Numbered from the stretch's first letter, positions 36,540-45,899 are shown. The stretch: 64,000 nt of DNA from Terribacillus sp. DMT04 (GCF_019056395.1 NZ_CP077639.1:2978001-3042000); one strand, 5' to 3'. Numbers and translations are program-made. Notes: generated by a model from the letters alone, not told the origin.

Positions 36540-37357
36540 GCATCCTTCACCTTCAGTATCTTTTCACGGATTGCTTCTGCTACTCCGTGTGCATTATTAG
36601 AGGTTGTAATATAATCAGCTGCTTCCTTGATTGCTGGAATCGCATTTTCCATTGCAACACCGCAGCCTGCATACTGAATCATAGATAAATCATTGCCGTT
36701 GTCACCTATTGCCATTACTTCTCCTTGTTGAATCCCGAGCTGCTCGGCTAGCTGCTTCACAGCGTTCCCTTTGCTTGCTTCTGGATGCAGAATCTCATAG
36801 AAATACGGTGCACTTTGTACCATTGTATATCGCTTTTTCCATTCTTCCGGTACATTGCTGATTGTCTCATTCAGACGTGACGGTTCATCGATGTACATCA
36901 TTTTAGGAATAAGCACATCGCGCGGAATTTCGTCTACTGTCCGGTAATGAAGCGGCATCTTCGTCATATAAGATTCTAGAACCGTATAGTTGCTAATGTC
37001 CCTATTGGATGTATACAAGTTTTCTGCATCGAAATAATGCATTGGTGTATCGAGTTTTAAACTAAGCTGATGTAAATCAATAAAGTCATCATGCGTTAAA
37101 GATAACTGCGTGACTACTTCATTCGTATGCGCATTTTGAACAAGCGCCCCATTAAATGCGATAACAAAGTCCCCATCTTCATTTAAAATCAACTCTTCCA
37201 GATAACGATACACACCATTAATTGGCCTGCCTGTACAAAGCACAATCTTCACGCCTCGTTTTTTGGCTTCCTGAAGCGCTTCATGCACCTCCATTGTTAC
37301 TTCGTGCTGATCATTTAACAGCGTGCCGTCCATATCAATTGCAACAAGTTTATACAT
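36536..37357 (-). CDS. Cof-type HAD hydrolase (sugar phosphatase)
   Basis: 273 residues. HAD motif I DMDGTLL near residue 8, motif II CTGRP, Lys in KGNAVKQL, motif IV GDNGNDLSMI; the cap is of the C2B (Cof) type. It dephosphorylates sugar phosphates or similar metabolites in the cytoplasm. GAGGGGGAAAAG precedes the ATG. Translationally coupled to the aldose epimerase. Confidence 0.85.
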   Translation of the reverse strand: MYKLVAIDMDGTLLNDQHEVTMEVHEALQEAKKRGVKIVLCTGRPINGVYRYLEELILNEDGDFVIAFNGALVQNAHTNEVVTQLSLTHDDFIDLHQLSLKLDTPMHYFDAENLYTSNRDISNYTVLESYMTKMPLHYRTVDEIPRDVLIPKMMYIDEPSRLNETISNVPEEWKKRYTMVQSAPYFYEILHPEASKGNAVKQLAEQLGIQQGEVMAIGDNGNDLSMIQYAGCGVAMENAIPAIKEAADYITTSNNAHGVAEAIREKILKVKDA

Positions 37358-37431
37358 ATCACTTTTCCCCCTCAGATAGCTGTCCTATGTACTTTCTCTT
37401 CTAGTATACCGAAATAGGACAAGTTTAGGTG

Positions 37432-38151
37432 TCACATTCCCTTGTAATACGTTGCGATTCGCTTTCCTTCTATACAGCCATTACTCTGGAAAACACACTG
37501 CATTGGTACATTAGCAGCATGCGTACTGCCTTTATATACCGCAGCTCCCATCTCTTGTAGCATATATAAACTAGCCGCATGAACAAGCCGCCCTACTCCT
37601 TGTCCGCGCACACTTGGCAAACTGCCAATATAATAGATGCGCCCTTCCCCAGTCTTACCTGGTTCCAAATGCGGAATCGTTACAGCAATTGGAAGGTCAC
37701 CTTGATAGATAATACGGCAGCTGAACTGCCATGCATCTCCCAGAAGGGCTTTTACATCATGGAGTTGAACTTTTGCTGAGTGTGTGGATGCTTGATTTGC
37801 CGAGTCCGTCATACACGCTTCCCAAACTTCTAAAAATTTGCTTTCAGTAGTTTTCCCACTTCCGACAGCTTCCCATCGATAGTAAGTAGGAAGTGCCTGC
37901 TCATTCACCAACTGCTTCTGATAGGCATACTTTTTAGCGAACAGATTATATGCATAATCGAGCAGCACATTATGAAAAGTGTCATAACTTTCATCCTCTG
38001 TATATACAATAACTCTAGCACTAAAAGCAGGACGTTGGTTTATATCTGCATTTGCTTTTTCCAGCACACCGTAAAGTTCTTGAACACTCGCACCTTTATC
38101 AACTTGTTCTATATCAATTTGACTAGGAAATATACGGTACTCAAATGGCAT
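37432..38151 (-). CDS. GNAT-family acetyltransferase
   Basis: 239 residues from ATG 38151 (an in-frame GTG at 38160 is possible). The acetyl-CoA loop is visible as YIGSLPSVRGQGVGRLVHAA; a substrate-specific N-terminal half precedes it. The target is unknown. It follows the MsrA-like gene with essentially no gap, so the two form an operon. Confidence 0.75.
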   Translation of the reverse strand: MPFEYRIFPSQIDIEQVDKGASVQELYGVLEKANADINQRPAFSARVIVYTEDESYDTFHNVLLDYAYNLFAKKYAYQKQLVNEQALPTYYRWEAVGSGKTTESKFLEVWEACMTDSANQASTHSAKVQLHDVKALLGDAWQFSCRIIYQGDLPIAVTIPHLEPGKTGEGRIYYIGSLPSVRGQGVGRLVHAASLYMLQEMGAAVYKGSTHAANVPMQCVFQSNGCIEGKRIATYYKGM

Positions 38152-38160
38152 CACGAGCAC

Positions 38161-38829
38161 CTACCATTTCAAACGATTGAGCAGCTGTTGAAGTTGCAGT
38201 ATCTCTTCTTCTGAGATGTCCCACTGCGTGACTTCCTGCTTAATCGCTGCTAATGTCCCGTACTCTCTAACAAATCCATTCAGCCGTGCCACGATTGTCG
38301 AATGATGAAAGTTAGCTTCATCCGGAAAACAAGTCATCAGCTGTTCTGTCGCTCTTTTAAACCGTTTTAAGTAGTATTTTTGATGATGAGGCTCCGCTTC
38401 GGTGAATTGATGCAGCGGCGCTATTTCTGTATATATCGCTTCATCTTGTTCTGTTTCCAAATGCAGCTTTACCATTTCCATCACACGTTTTTGATCCGCA
38501 TTACGATAAAGCAAAAGACTAATATACTGTCTTTCCTTATACACAGGTCGATTTGGATTGTGATTCTGCCAAAATTTACGCAGCAGCTCCTCAAGGGATA
38601 CCATATCCAAATCATAAGTTATTTCCACTGTCTCCGTATGATCTCCCATCTGGCGGTATGTCGGGTTTAATTTTGTTCCACCCGCAAAACCAACACGCGT
38701 ATGAAGAACTCCTGGCAGCTGTCCGAAATTTGCATCCGGACTCCAGAAGCATCCCATTCCGAAAACAAGCGTATCTGTTCGTCTGTTTTCCAGCATATGC
38801 TGTTCTATCTCTTGTATGTTTGTATCCAT
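38161..38829 (-). CDS. Peptide-methionine (S)-S-oxide reductase family protein
   Basis: 222 residues. The MsrA motif GMGCFW carries catalytic Cys27; GFAGGTKLNPTYRQMGDHTETVEITYD is the family core. The C-terminus is about 50 residues longer than a minimal MsrA and lacks the usual resolving-Cys tail. It repairs oxidised methionine, or is a divergent paralogue. AAAGGAGG precedes the ATG. Confidence 0.8.
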   Translation of the reverse strand: MDTNIQEIEQHMLENRRTDTLVFGMGCFWSPDANFGQLPGVLHTRVGFAGGTKLNPTYRQMGDHTETVEITYDLDMVSLEELLRKFWQNHNPNRPVYKERQYISLLLYRNADQKRVMEMVKLHLETEQDEAIYTEIAPLHQFTEAEPHHQKYYLKRFKRATEQLMTCFPDEANFHHSTIVARLNGFVREYGTLAAIKQEVTQWDISEEEILQLQQLLNRLKW

Positions 38830-39088
38830 TTGCCTATACCTCCTTTAACATTAGAACAAAAGAACTGTAAATGAAATCCACATTATTCAACAAGAGTTGA
38901 CCTATAGTTAGCGAATCACCCCTTTATTTGACTAACGATTCTGTCATCCAACAGCGTTCTCATATGCTATTATGTGACTTAAGAACCAGTAAATAAGAAT
39001 GAGCAGATTCACTTTGTGTATCTTTTTACAACATGCGTTAACTTCCTATAAGCCTGCTCGCTTAACTCAAAAGGAGGAAGCAAGTAAC

Positions 39089-40606
39089 ATGATCACTGTT
39101 CCAGGCAGCACGGAAACACGTACTTTATCTAAAATCAAGCGCACATATATGCGTCCGCGAATTGTAGCTTTTATCCCAGCCCATAATGAAGAAAAGGCCA
39201 TTCACGATTGCTTGATGGGATTGAAAGAGCAGGTACTGCCTAGCGGTGTCGAACTTGACGTCTTTGTTGTAGCAGATAATTGTACGGATCGCACCGAAGA
39301 AATTGCCCAGGAAACAGGCGAAGAACTCGGGTTGTCTATTAATATTATCGTAACAGAAAATAACAAACAGCGAAAAGTTGGAGCGCTGAATGCTGTCTGG
39401 AAGAATATCTACGGCGATAATATGGATATTTTTGAGATGGAACGAACAGATTATGAGATAGCTTACCAGCGTTCTGTGAAAGGAATACTCGGAATGGATG
39501 CTGATAGCCGTTTGGCTCCCCGAGCACTTCAGTATTTATGGGACGGATTAATGAGCGCCCGTAATATTGGCGGTGTGATGGCTAAATATACAATGCGCAT
39601 GCCCAAAAAGAAAAGCCTTCTCTCGAAAGATGATCCTTATTATGAAGAGAAGCTCTACAGCGGCGAATATGGCGGTCCAATGGCTAGATGGTGGACACAT
39701 CAACAGAAGCAAGATATGGCAAGCTGGCTCCTCAACCTCCAATATCGAGGCGGCAGTACCTATGTGCTTGGCGGCCAGGCGACACTGTTCAGACCAGAGG
39801 CATTATATGAAGTGATGCAAAGCAATAAACTGGACGGTCCTTGGCAAAACGACTCCGATGTAGAGGATATGCTGCTAACGTGGCAGCTGCAGAAAAACGG
39901 CTGGAAAACACTCGTTAGTCCGCGCGCACGCTGTTTTGTTGATGCAATGCGCTCTTATCATACATTCCGTAATCAGCGTGTAAAATGGAGTTCTGGTACT
40001 GTCAGCTTGCTCACCGATCGTGATTTGATGTTGAAATCAAGGCATACTGGCCATTTGTGGCGCTCTCAGCTGAAATCATTAATGGATTTGCTCGTTCGCG
40101 TCATTTTTGTATTAATGCTCGGTGCAGCAATTGCAACTGATCAATTTCAGTGGTCATGGATATGGGTAATACCGATTGGACTTGCTTCTATATTAAATAC
40201 GATTCTGGCATTAAAAACACCAATGCACCGACCCATTGACGTAATACTCGCCTTTTTACTCATAAGTCCCGAAATCTACCTCTGGGTAAATCTCATGACA
40301 TTCGCTCAAGTATGGGCCGAAAAGCTATCCAATGACAAAAAGGATGGCTGGGCAAACCAATACCAAGCAGAAGCTGGAAAAACGAAAAGCAAGCTCGTCC
40401 AAGGTGTACTTGCTTTGCTGTTAGGCGTTAGTCTTGTCATCTTTGCTTGCTATTATTTCCGCGATTACCTAACGAGCGAAGCAGTCCAAGCTGCGACAAG
40501 CCCGTACTTGATGGCAGGATGGATTGGGTTGACTGGTTTGACCATCTTTATGTCGCTTATTATGATTTATCAGATCTGGACACTTCGAGGCAGACATCAA
40601 GCATAA
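39089..40606 (+). CDS. Processive family 2 glycosyltransferase, membrane-bound
   Basis: 505 residues from ATG 39089 (AAAGGAGG 11 bases upstream). Catalytic features of cellulose/hyaluronan synthase-like enzymes: FIPAHNEE, VVADNCTD, MDADSRL (DxD), EDMLLTW and QRVKW (QxxRW type). Four or five C-terminal membrane helices form the likely export path. It would polymerise a surface polysaccharide. It stands alone with its own terminator, not in the 42-52 kb glycan cluster. Confidence 0.8.
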   Translation: MITVPGSTETRTLSKIKRTYMRPRIVAFIPAHNEEKAIHDCLMGLKEQVLPSGVELDVFVVADNCTDRTEEIAQETGEELGLSINIIVTENNKQRKVGALNAVWKNIYGDNMDIFEMERTDYEIAYQRSVKGILGMDADSRLAPRALQYLWDGLMSARNIGGVMAKYTMRMPKKKSLLSKDDPYYEEKLYSGEYGGPMARWWTHQQKQDMASWLLNLQYRGGSTYVLGGQATLFRPEALYEVMQSNKLDGPWQNDSDVEDMLLTWQLQKNGWKTLVSPRARCFVDAMRSYHTFRNQRVKWSSGTVSLLTDRDLMLKSRHTGHLWRSQLKSLMDLLVRVIFVLMLGAAIATDQFQWSWIWVIPIGLASILNTILALKTPMHRPIDVILAFLLISPEIYLWVNLMTFAQVWAEKLSNDKKDGWANQYQAEAGKTKSKLVQGVLALLLGVSLVIFACYYFRDYLTSEAVQAATSPYLMAGWIGLTGLTIFMSLIMIYQIWTLRGRHQA

Positions 40607-40615
40607 CAGATACAG

Positions 40616-40642
40616 GCCGCCCTTCCATTTGGCGGCTTTTTT
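40616..40642 (+). terminator. Terminator after the processive glycosyltransferase
   Basis: GCCGCC (40616-40621) pairs with GGCGGC (40631-40636), followed by TTTTTTGC. Confidence 0.8.
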
Positions 40643-40683
40643 GCTTTATACTTGGAGCAATAGACAGAAAGAAGGGGATCGCC

Positions 40684-41438
40684 TTGTTATTTCGACCTTG
40701 TATTGATCTACATAATGGGCAAGTGAAGCAAATCGTCGGTTCTTCCATCACGTCAGAACATGATAAAGTAGTAGAGAACTTTGTATCTTCTCATGGCGCC
40801 GCACACTATGCCGCCTTATTTAAAGAAAAGCAAGTTTCTGGAGGGCATGTTATCATGCTTGGACCTGGTAATGAGCAAGCAGCAAAACAAGCGCTTCAAG
40901 CTTATCCCGGCGGATTGCAAATCGGAGGAGGCATCAATTCTGAAAATGCAGCAGCTTATCTGGAAGCTGGTGCAAGTCATGTTATCGTCACCTCTTACAT
41001 TTTTCATGACGGGATCCTAGATGAAAACAGACTGCAAAAAATAACAAAAACAGTCGGCAAAGAAAGGCTAGTTATTGATTTGAGCTGTACCTACTATGAT
41101 GGAAAATGGTTCGTTGCCACAGATCGATGGACAAAACGAAGCAATTTTGAAGTTAACGCTGAAATTTGACGACGCTTGCCGCCTATTGCGATGAATTTCT
41201 TATTCACGCCGTCGATGTAGAAGGAAAACGAAACGGCATCCAAGAAGAGCTCGTCCGTCATTTGGCCACCCACATGCCCGTCACAGCAACATATGCCGGG
41301 GGAATACGTTCCTTAGAAGATATCGACCTCTTCCGAAAACTAACAAATGATAACATGTGTTACACAATCGGAAGTGCACTCGACTTATTCGGCGGTGATG
41401 TTCCATTGACTGATGTTTTAGCGAAAGAGAATAACTAA
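40684..41438 (+). pseudogene. Eukaryote-type HisA (HIS6-like) isomerase, split by a one-base frameshift
   Basis: Two frames together encode one TIM-barrel protein of about 250 residues. The first (TTG 40684, ribosome site AAGGGG, to TGA 41167-41169) begins LLFRPCIDLHNGQVKQIVG, the signature of yeast HIS6 rather than bacterial HisA, and reaches VIDLSC. The second (TTG 41166, to 41438) continues with YCDEFLIHAVDVEG, TYAGGIRSLEDI and YTIGSALDLFGG. Restoring one T in AAATTTG at 41162-41168 would fuse them. Either a real inactivating deletion, a sequence error, or expression as two coupled halves (the TTGA overlap allows re-initiation). No other his gene is near. Confidence 0.75.
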
Positions 41439-41512
41439 AACGAGGTTTATTTCCTATACCAAAAAAAGGCTATAACCTTTATTAAAAAGCTATGAATAGA
41501 TACTTGACTAAA

Positions 41513-41650
41513 CTAGGAAAGCGGAGTATATCTCCCAAGCGATGCGCTCATCTAAATTTCCAATACAAATAATCCAAACAACGCTGCTGTTAATTGCAGT
41601 ATTGTTTGGATTTTTATATAGCTTAAACAGTTATGTCTCAGCCTCTCTCT
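41513..41650 (-). repeat. Dispersed IS1182-related repeat, copy D (one end only, inverted)
   Basis: On the minus strand it starts AGAGAGGCTGAGACATAAC followed by the TTTAAGCTATATAAA segment and the AATCCAAACAATACTGC hairpin, then loses similarity near the CGGAGTATATCTCC segment. The outer end touches the stop codon of the minus-strand helical protein gene (41650-41652). A truncated copy lacking the right half. Confidence 0.85.
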
Positions 41651-42021
41651 TATTTCCATTTATCTGTGAAACTTGAAAGTAAATCCTGTGCTTTCTCGGT
41701 AATGCTCCCTGCTGCTTCATTGGCTTGTTCTGTCATATTTTGTATTGCTTCAGTACCTTGAGCTGCAGCACCTTCCAACACTTCTGTACCTTGGTCCGCA
41801 GCCTCTTGTCCGAGCTCTGTTCCTTGCTGTGCCAAATCACTAGCCTGAGCAGTCAGATTGTCAACACCCGCTGCTTCTGACACAGAATCAACCGCTTGCT
41901 GCGCTTGCTCGGATACTTGCTCTCCGTTCAGCAGTTCACCTGCTTTATTAACAAGCTCTTCTGGTGCAATATCACTTATCTTGCTACCGATAAGTTCCTT
42001 AAAGGAATCAAAAATCCCCAT
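41650..42021 (-). CDS. Small Ala/Gln/Glu-rich helical protein (LEA-like)
   Basis: 123 residues from ATG 42021, where GGAGGTG stands 7 bases ahead. The N-terminus (MGIFDSFKELIGSK) is followed by amphipathic repeats such as SDLAQQGTELGQEAADQGTE, with a period near 11 residues, as in late-embryogenesis-abundant or apolipoprotein-like helices. No membrane segment or signal. Probably a stress or desiccation protectant, inferred only from composition. A CATATAGTG box (sigma-K-like -10) lies upstream, without a clear -35. Confidence 0.65.
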   Translation of the reverse strand: MGIFDSFKELIGSKISDIAPEELVNKAGELLNGEQVSEQAQQAVDSVSEAAGVDNLTAQASDLAQQGTELGQEAADQGTEVLEGAAAQGTEAIQNMTEQANEAAGSITEKAQDLLSSFTDKWK

Positions 42022-42112
42022 ATAAACACCTCCTATGGGTTCACTATATGGCAAAGGTGTACGAAATACAACGCTTACACCATGGATTGTGTGTAAAGAA
42101 AGTGTGAACAAT

Positions 42113-43006
42113 CTAATGCTTGGCTGTGTATTCCCATACATCTGTTAAAGAAGCAGTAAGCGTACGCATCGGCTCCCAGCCAAGTGCACGTATTTTTTCT
42201 GCTGTCATTGACAGCTTTGCTTCAATTGCTGCCTCAGTTTTCGCATGTATCGAGAAATTGTAGCTGCTCACTTGTCGAAGTACCGACAAAACTTCTCCTA
42301 ATGAAACCCATCGTCCCGAGGTGATTTCATACGTTTCTCCAGCTTTCCCATGCAGAAACAACACTTCGTAAGCTTCCGCCAAATCTCTCACATCAATAAA
42401 ATCTCTTGTTACTGTGACATCGCCAACTTGAAACTGCACTTCACCTGTTTCCTTTAGCTGACGGATTTGTTTCGCAAATAATGTACATACACCATTTGAT
42501 TTACCCGGGCCAATTATATTAGAAGGTTTGGCAATCATAACATCTGCGCCAAACAGATTATGCCACGCGAGACCTACCGTCGTCTGCAATGTTTTCGTTA
42601 GACTGTATGGGTGCTTAGGCGATACTAAGCTGGCTGCGTCATCTTGCAGCACACTTCCAGCAACGACCACACGAGCTGGTATCTTAATGGCTCGAATAGC
42701 TTCCACTATATAAAGTGTAGATTCCACATTTGCCTGCCAGCTTTTTAACGGTGTCTCCCAAGATGCAGGCACACTATTCTCTCCTGCAAGATGGAGAATA
42801 TAGTCTGGTCTTATCTTTTCCAATAGTGCATGTACGGCAGCTTTCTCCGTCAAATCCAGTGTATGAATTGTCAGCTTCTCTCCAATGTCATCAAGCTTCG
42901 TTTTCCTTGTTACCGCATCGACAGCATACCCTTTTTCCAGGAAATGCTTTACTGTATGACGACCGGTAAAACCGCTTGCCCCTGTAATTAGGATCCGCTT
43001 TTCCAT
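42113..43006 (-). CDS. NAD-dependent epimerase/dehydratase (extended SDR)
   Basis: 297 residues. Nucleotide motif GASGFTG (8-14), HLAGENS, the Tyr/Lys pair in YSLTK, and RDFIDVRDLAEAY place it among GDP-mannose 4,6-dehydratase/RmlD-like nucleotide-sugar enzymes. The product sugar is not deducible. AGGAGG precedes the ATG. Last gene of the minus-strand glycan operon 45854-42113. Confidence 0.75.
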   Translation of the reverse strand: MEKRILITGASGFTGRHTVKHFLEKGYAVDAVTRKTKLDDIGEKLTIHTLDLTEKAAVHALLEKIRPDYILHLAGENSVPASWETPLKSWQANVESTLYIVEAIRAIKIPARVVVAGSVLQDDAASLVSPKHPYSLTKTLQTTVGLAWHNLFGADVMIAKPSNIIGPGKSNGVCTLFAKQIRQLKETGEVQFQVGDVTVTRDFIDVRDLAEAYEVLFLHGKAGETYEITSGRWVSLGEVLSVLRQVSSYNFSIHAKTEAAIEAKLSMTAEKIRALGWEPMRTLTASLTDVWEYTAKH

Positions 43007-43018
43007 ACATACCTCCTG

Positions 43019-43642
43019 TTACACCAAATGTACATCTTGAAACAACTGTTTCCAGAGTGCATTATTCCCTTCCCATATTTCATTGTCTGGCAGCTCTACA
43101 CTATAAACGTTATCTATCGGCCAGTGCTTTTCGACAATCCCGGAAACCGGACCATGGTTCACGACAAGAATTCGGAAATCATGTTCAATTATGGAACGGA
43201 GCACACGCTGCAGTTCTGCCGTATCCTCCACTGTTGCATTCGTGCGAACAAATAAAATACGCTGCGCTGTAAGGAGTTTTTCCAGCAGCCGATTCACACG
43301 GCGATCCAGCTTCTGCTTCACTTGTGGATATGCCGCCAGCTGTGTCAAACTGTTCTCTGCTGTATGAAAATCATGATTCGACATAATAAGATTCCTGTCA
43401 TCTGAAACAAGCAGCATATCTGTTGTAGCGTGACCGACAATACGCAGGTTTTCGTGCAGCATAAAATCGACGAAACGCTTCTCAAACAGCTGTATTACAT
43501 TAGGCAGCAGCGGTGAGCCCATCCAATCAAGCGGCCCTGAAAATGGCCGAAGCTTATTTTTCTTCATTTGGATTGCTCCAAGACAAAGATCTCCAAGACT
43601 AAACACAGCATCATAGCCGCCTTTTAACAAATCATTCCCCAC
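43019..43642 (-). CDS. DUF1796 papain-like protein
   Basis: 207 residues from GTG 43642 (AAAGGAGGG ahead). FSLGDLCLGAIQMKKNKLRPFSGPLDWM is the opening motif of DUF1796, a putative cysteine-peptidase fold often found beside surface-glycan genes in Firmicutes; Cys and His (MSNHDFHT) candidates are visible. Function unproven. It sits between two nucleotide-sugar epimerases in the same operon, which argues for a role in glycan or glycoprotein assembly. Confidence 0.75.
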   Translation of the reverse strand: MGNDLLKGGYDAVFSLGDLCLGAIQMKKNKLRPFSGPLDWMGSPLLPNVIQLFEKRFVDFMLHENLRIVGHATTDMLLVSDDRNLIMSNHDFHTAENSLTQLAAYPQVKQKLDRRVNRLLEKLLTAQRILFVRTNATVEDTAELQRVLRSIIEHDFRILVVNHGPVSGIVEKHWPIDNVYSVELPDNEIWEGNNALWKQLFQDVHLV

Positions 43643-43728
43643 ATATATCCCTCCTTTTGCAATCTCCTCTATCTATTAGATTCACTCGTTTTGTTTCTGG
43701 AAGAGCAAACCGTCCAGTTTAAAGAAAA

Positions 43729-44628
43729 TTACATCTGGAGCCATGCCTTCCTGATACCATCCGTAAGAGATGTAGTTGGCAGCCATTTTAGATGCGCAAC
43801 AGCTTTATCATTACTAAGGCAGCTGTGCGAAATGTCTCCTGAACGACTGGAAGTGAATTGCATGTCTAAGGAAGGATGTATCTGCTTGAAACACTCCACT
43901 AAATCAAGAATCGATGCGCTGATACCCGTACTAGCATGGTAAATACCGCTTTCTTGCTTCTGCATGGCAGCAATATTAGCTGTAACGATATCACTCACAA
44001 AGATAAAGTCCCTGGATTGGGTGCCATCTCCGTGAATCATGATTGGTTCTTTTCGCTTTAATTTTTCTAAGAACACCGCTACAACGCCTCCTTCTCCCTT
44101 CGGCTTCTGACCTGGTCCGTAAACATTTCCGTAACGGAGAATTGTGTATGGAAGCTGATAAAATTGATGAAATAGCTGAATGTACTTCTCAGCAGATAAT
44201 TTGGATAAACCATAATAAGAGATGGGGTTTGCTTTATCCTCTTCATGGACCAGTATTTTCTCGATGTCACCATAGACAGCAGATGTGGACGCAAAAATAA
44301 ATTTCTTTACCCCTGCGGTACGGCTCGCTTCCAGCATATTAATCGTACCGCCAATATTTACATCTGCATCTTGCACTGGATTTAATATGCTTTTTGTCAC
44401 ATCTGCCTGCGCTGCTAAATGGAACAGTATGTCAGGCTGCTCTTCAATGACGGCTCGATACGCATCTGCGCTTTTAACATCAAATTGATATAACTTTATA
44501 TCCTGCGGCATATCAGTATTTCCAGCTGAGAGATCATCTAAAATGACCACCTCATGCCCCTCACCTTGTAGTGTCTTCACAAGGTGGGAACCGATAAACC
44601 CTGCTCCGCCAGTCACAATTATTTTCAT
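43729..44628 (-). CDS. UDP-glucose/galactose 4-epimerase-like enzyme
   Basis: 299 residues. GGAGFIG (7-13), HLAAQADV, STSAVYGD, YGLSK (Tyr/Lys catalytic pair), YGNVYGPGQ and RDFIFVSDI are typical of GalE/WbpP-type 4-epimerases. It would supply a C4-epimerised UDP-sugar to the cluster. AGGAGG stands 7 bases before the ATG, and it starts 14 bases after the upstream glycosyltransferase. Confidence 0.8.
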   Translation of the reverse strand: MKIIVTGGAGFIGSHLVKTLQGEGHEVVILDDLSAGNTDMPQDIKLYQFDVKSADAYRAVIEEQPDILFHLAAQADVTKSILNPVQDADVNIGGTINMLEASRTAGVKKFIFASTSAVYGDIEKILVHEEDKANPISYYGLSKLSAEKYIQLFHQFYQLPYTILRYGNVYGPGQKPKGEGGVVAVFLEKLKRKEPIMIHGDGTQSRDFIFVSDIVTANIAAMQKQESGIYHASTGISASILDLVECFKQIHPSLDMQFTSSRSGDISHSCLSNDKAVAHLKWLPTTSLTDGIRKAWLQM

Positions 44629-44642
44629 GATGGACCTCCTGA

Positions 44643-45854
44643 TCAGCTGTCTGGTGCAAAGCGTTTATAAATTTCTAAGAGTCGTTCTACGCCTACATCC
44701 ATTGACCAATGCTGCAGGCCCCATTCTCGGGCTTGTTCTCCGAGCTGCTTACGATAGTCATCATCTTCCAGCAATGTTTCAATTGCCTCTTGTAAAGCTG
44801 GTGCATCCCCTTTAGGTACGATTAAGCCTGTTTCCCCATGTTCAACCATTTCAGGCAGTCCGCCCGCGTCTGTCACAATAACAGGTTTACTGCTAACCTG
44901 TGATTCAATCACACTAAGAGGCTGGTTATCCATCAAACTTGGAAGCACACTAATATCCGCTAATTTTAATAGAACTGGAACGTCCTCTCGCTTTCCAAGG
45001 AAAAGCACCTTATCACCCAACCCTAAACTCGTCACTTGAGCTTGCAAATGTTGCTTTCGATTGCCATCTCCGACAATCCAGCACACCCAATCATCACGTT
45101 CTTTTAAGGATGCTAATGCCTCAATAAGATAATGAACACCTTTGAGTTCAATAAGTCTGCCCGCATAGATAATTACTTTCTTTCCTGGCGGCGTTTGCAT
45201 TGTTGTTGGTTTGGCTTGCTCTTCTTGGAAACGTTCCACCGAGAATCCATAATGCAGTTTTTCGAATTTATCTTCAGGTACTCCAAATTCTTCCACTAGT
45301 ATTTTCTGCAGCCACTCATTGGCTGTAATTGTCACATCTGCACTAGAAGCTCCTAATCTCTCAATCTCATCAAAGTAGGCACGTGCAAGATTGGATGTCG
45401 GAGATTTATGAATGGTTGTAAGCTGATGACGTATTTCATGAGATACCAGGCCGTGCAGCGTGGCGATAAGCGGAACACCTTCAGGACGTGCTCGATCCAA
45501 TGCCACGGTGGAAATGACATCGTGCGTGTGAATGATGTCATAATCAGCGAGCCCAAATTCTGCGGCGGCTAGTTCATATGTGTACCGCTGCACTTCTGTG
45601 TATTCGACTAAGTGATTTGAATACACTTTTGGGAAACTGTTCTTCTGGAGGGTGCTATACACATAAGCAGACCAACGTTCCTTTGGGATAGTCTGTTCGT
45701 GTCCAGAGACTTGAATATACGTGTTCTCTCCGCCATACCCCATAATATCAACAGTATGACCCAGATCCACCAGTCTGCTTTTCAGCTGAGAAAGATAATT
45801 CCATACCCCGCCCAAATGCGGAATGGACCAATATGTTGCTAACAAGATTTTCAT
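44643..45854 (-). CDS. Family 4 glycosyltransferase (paralogue of the 51.5 kb gene)
   Basis: 403 residues from ATG 45854, GGGAGG 8 bases ahead. GT-B fold: N-terminal MKILLATYWSIPHLGGVWNYL, C-terminal donor site YAGRLIELKGVHYLIEAL and SLMDNQPLSVIESQVSSKPVIVTDAGGLPEMV. Same length and motif order as 51509-52735, so a duplicated pair at the two ends of the cluster. First gene of the minus-strand operon; a sigma-K-like promoter lies at 45900-45926. Confidence 0.85.
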   Translation of the reverse strand: MKILLATYWSIPHLGGVWNYLSQLKSRLVDLGHTVDIMGYGGENTYIQVSGHEQTIPKERWSAYVYSTLQKNSFPKVYSNHLVEYTEVQRYTYELAAAEFGLADYDIIHTHDVISTVALDRARPEGVPLIATLHGLVSHEIRHQLTTIHKSPTSNLARAYFDEIERLGASSADVTITANEWLQKILVEEFGVPEDKFEKLHYGFSVERFQEEQAKPTTMQTPPGKKVIIYAGRLIELKGVHYLIEALASLKERDDWVCWIVGDGNRKQHLQAQVTSLGLGDKVLFLGKREDVPVLLKLADISVLPSLMDNQPLSVIESQVSSKPVIVTDAGGLPEMVEHGETGLIVPKGDAPALQEAIETLLEDDDYRKQLGEQAREWGLQHWSMDVGVERLLEIYKRFAPDS

Positions 45855-45899
45855 TGTATTACCTCCCATACGAATAAACGCCCATTAATAAGCCCTTAA

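Noticed and set aside
40447-40683. N-terminal extension of the HIS6-like frame
   Set aside because: It overlaps the end of the glycosyltransferase and a terminator. The TTG at 40684 with AAGGGG matches the natural HIS6 start.
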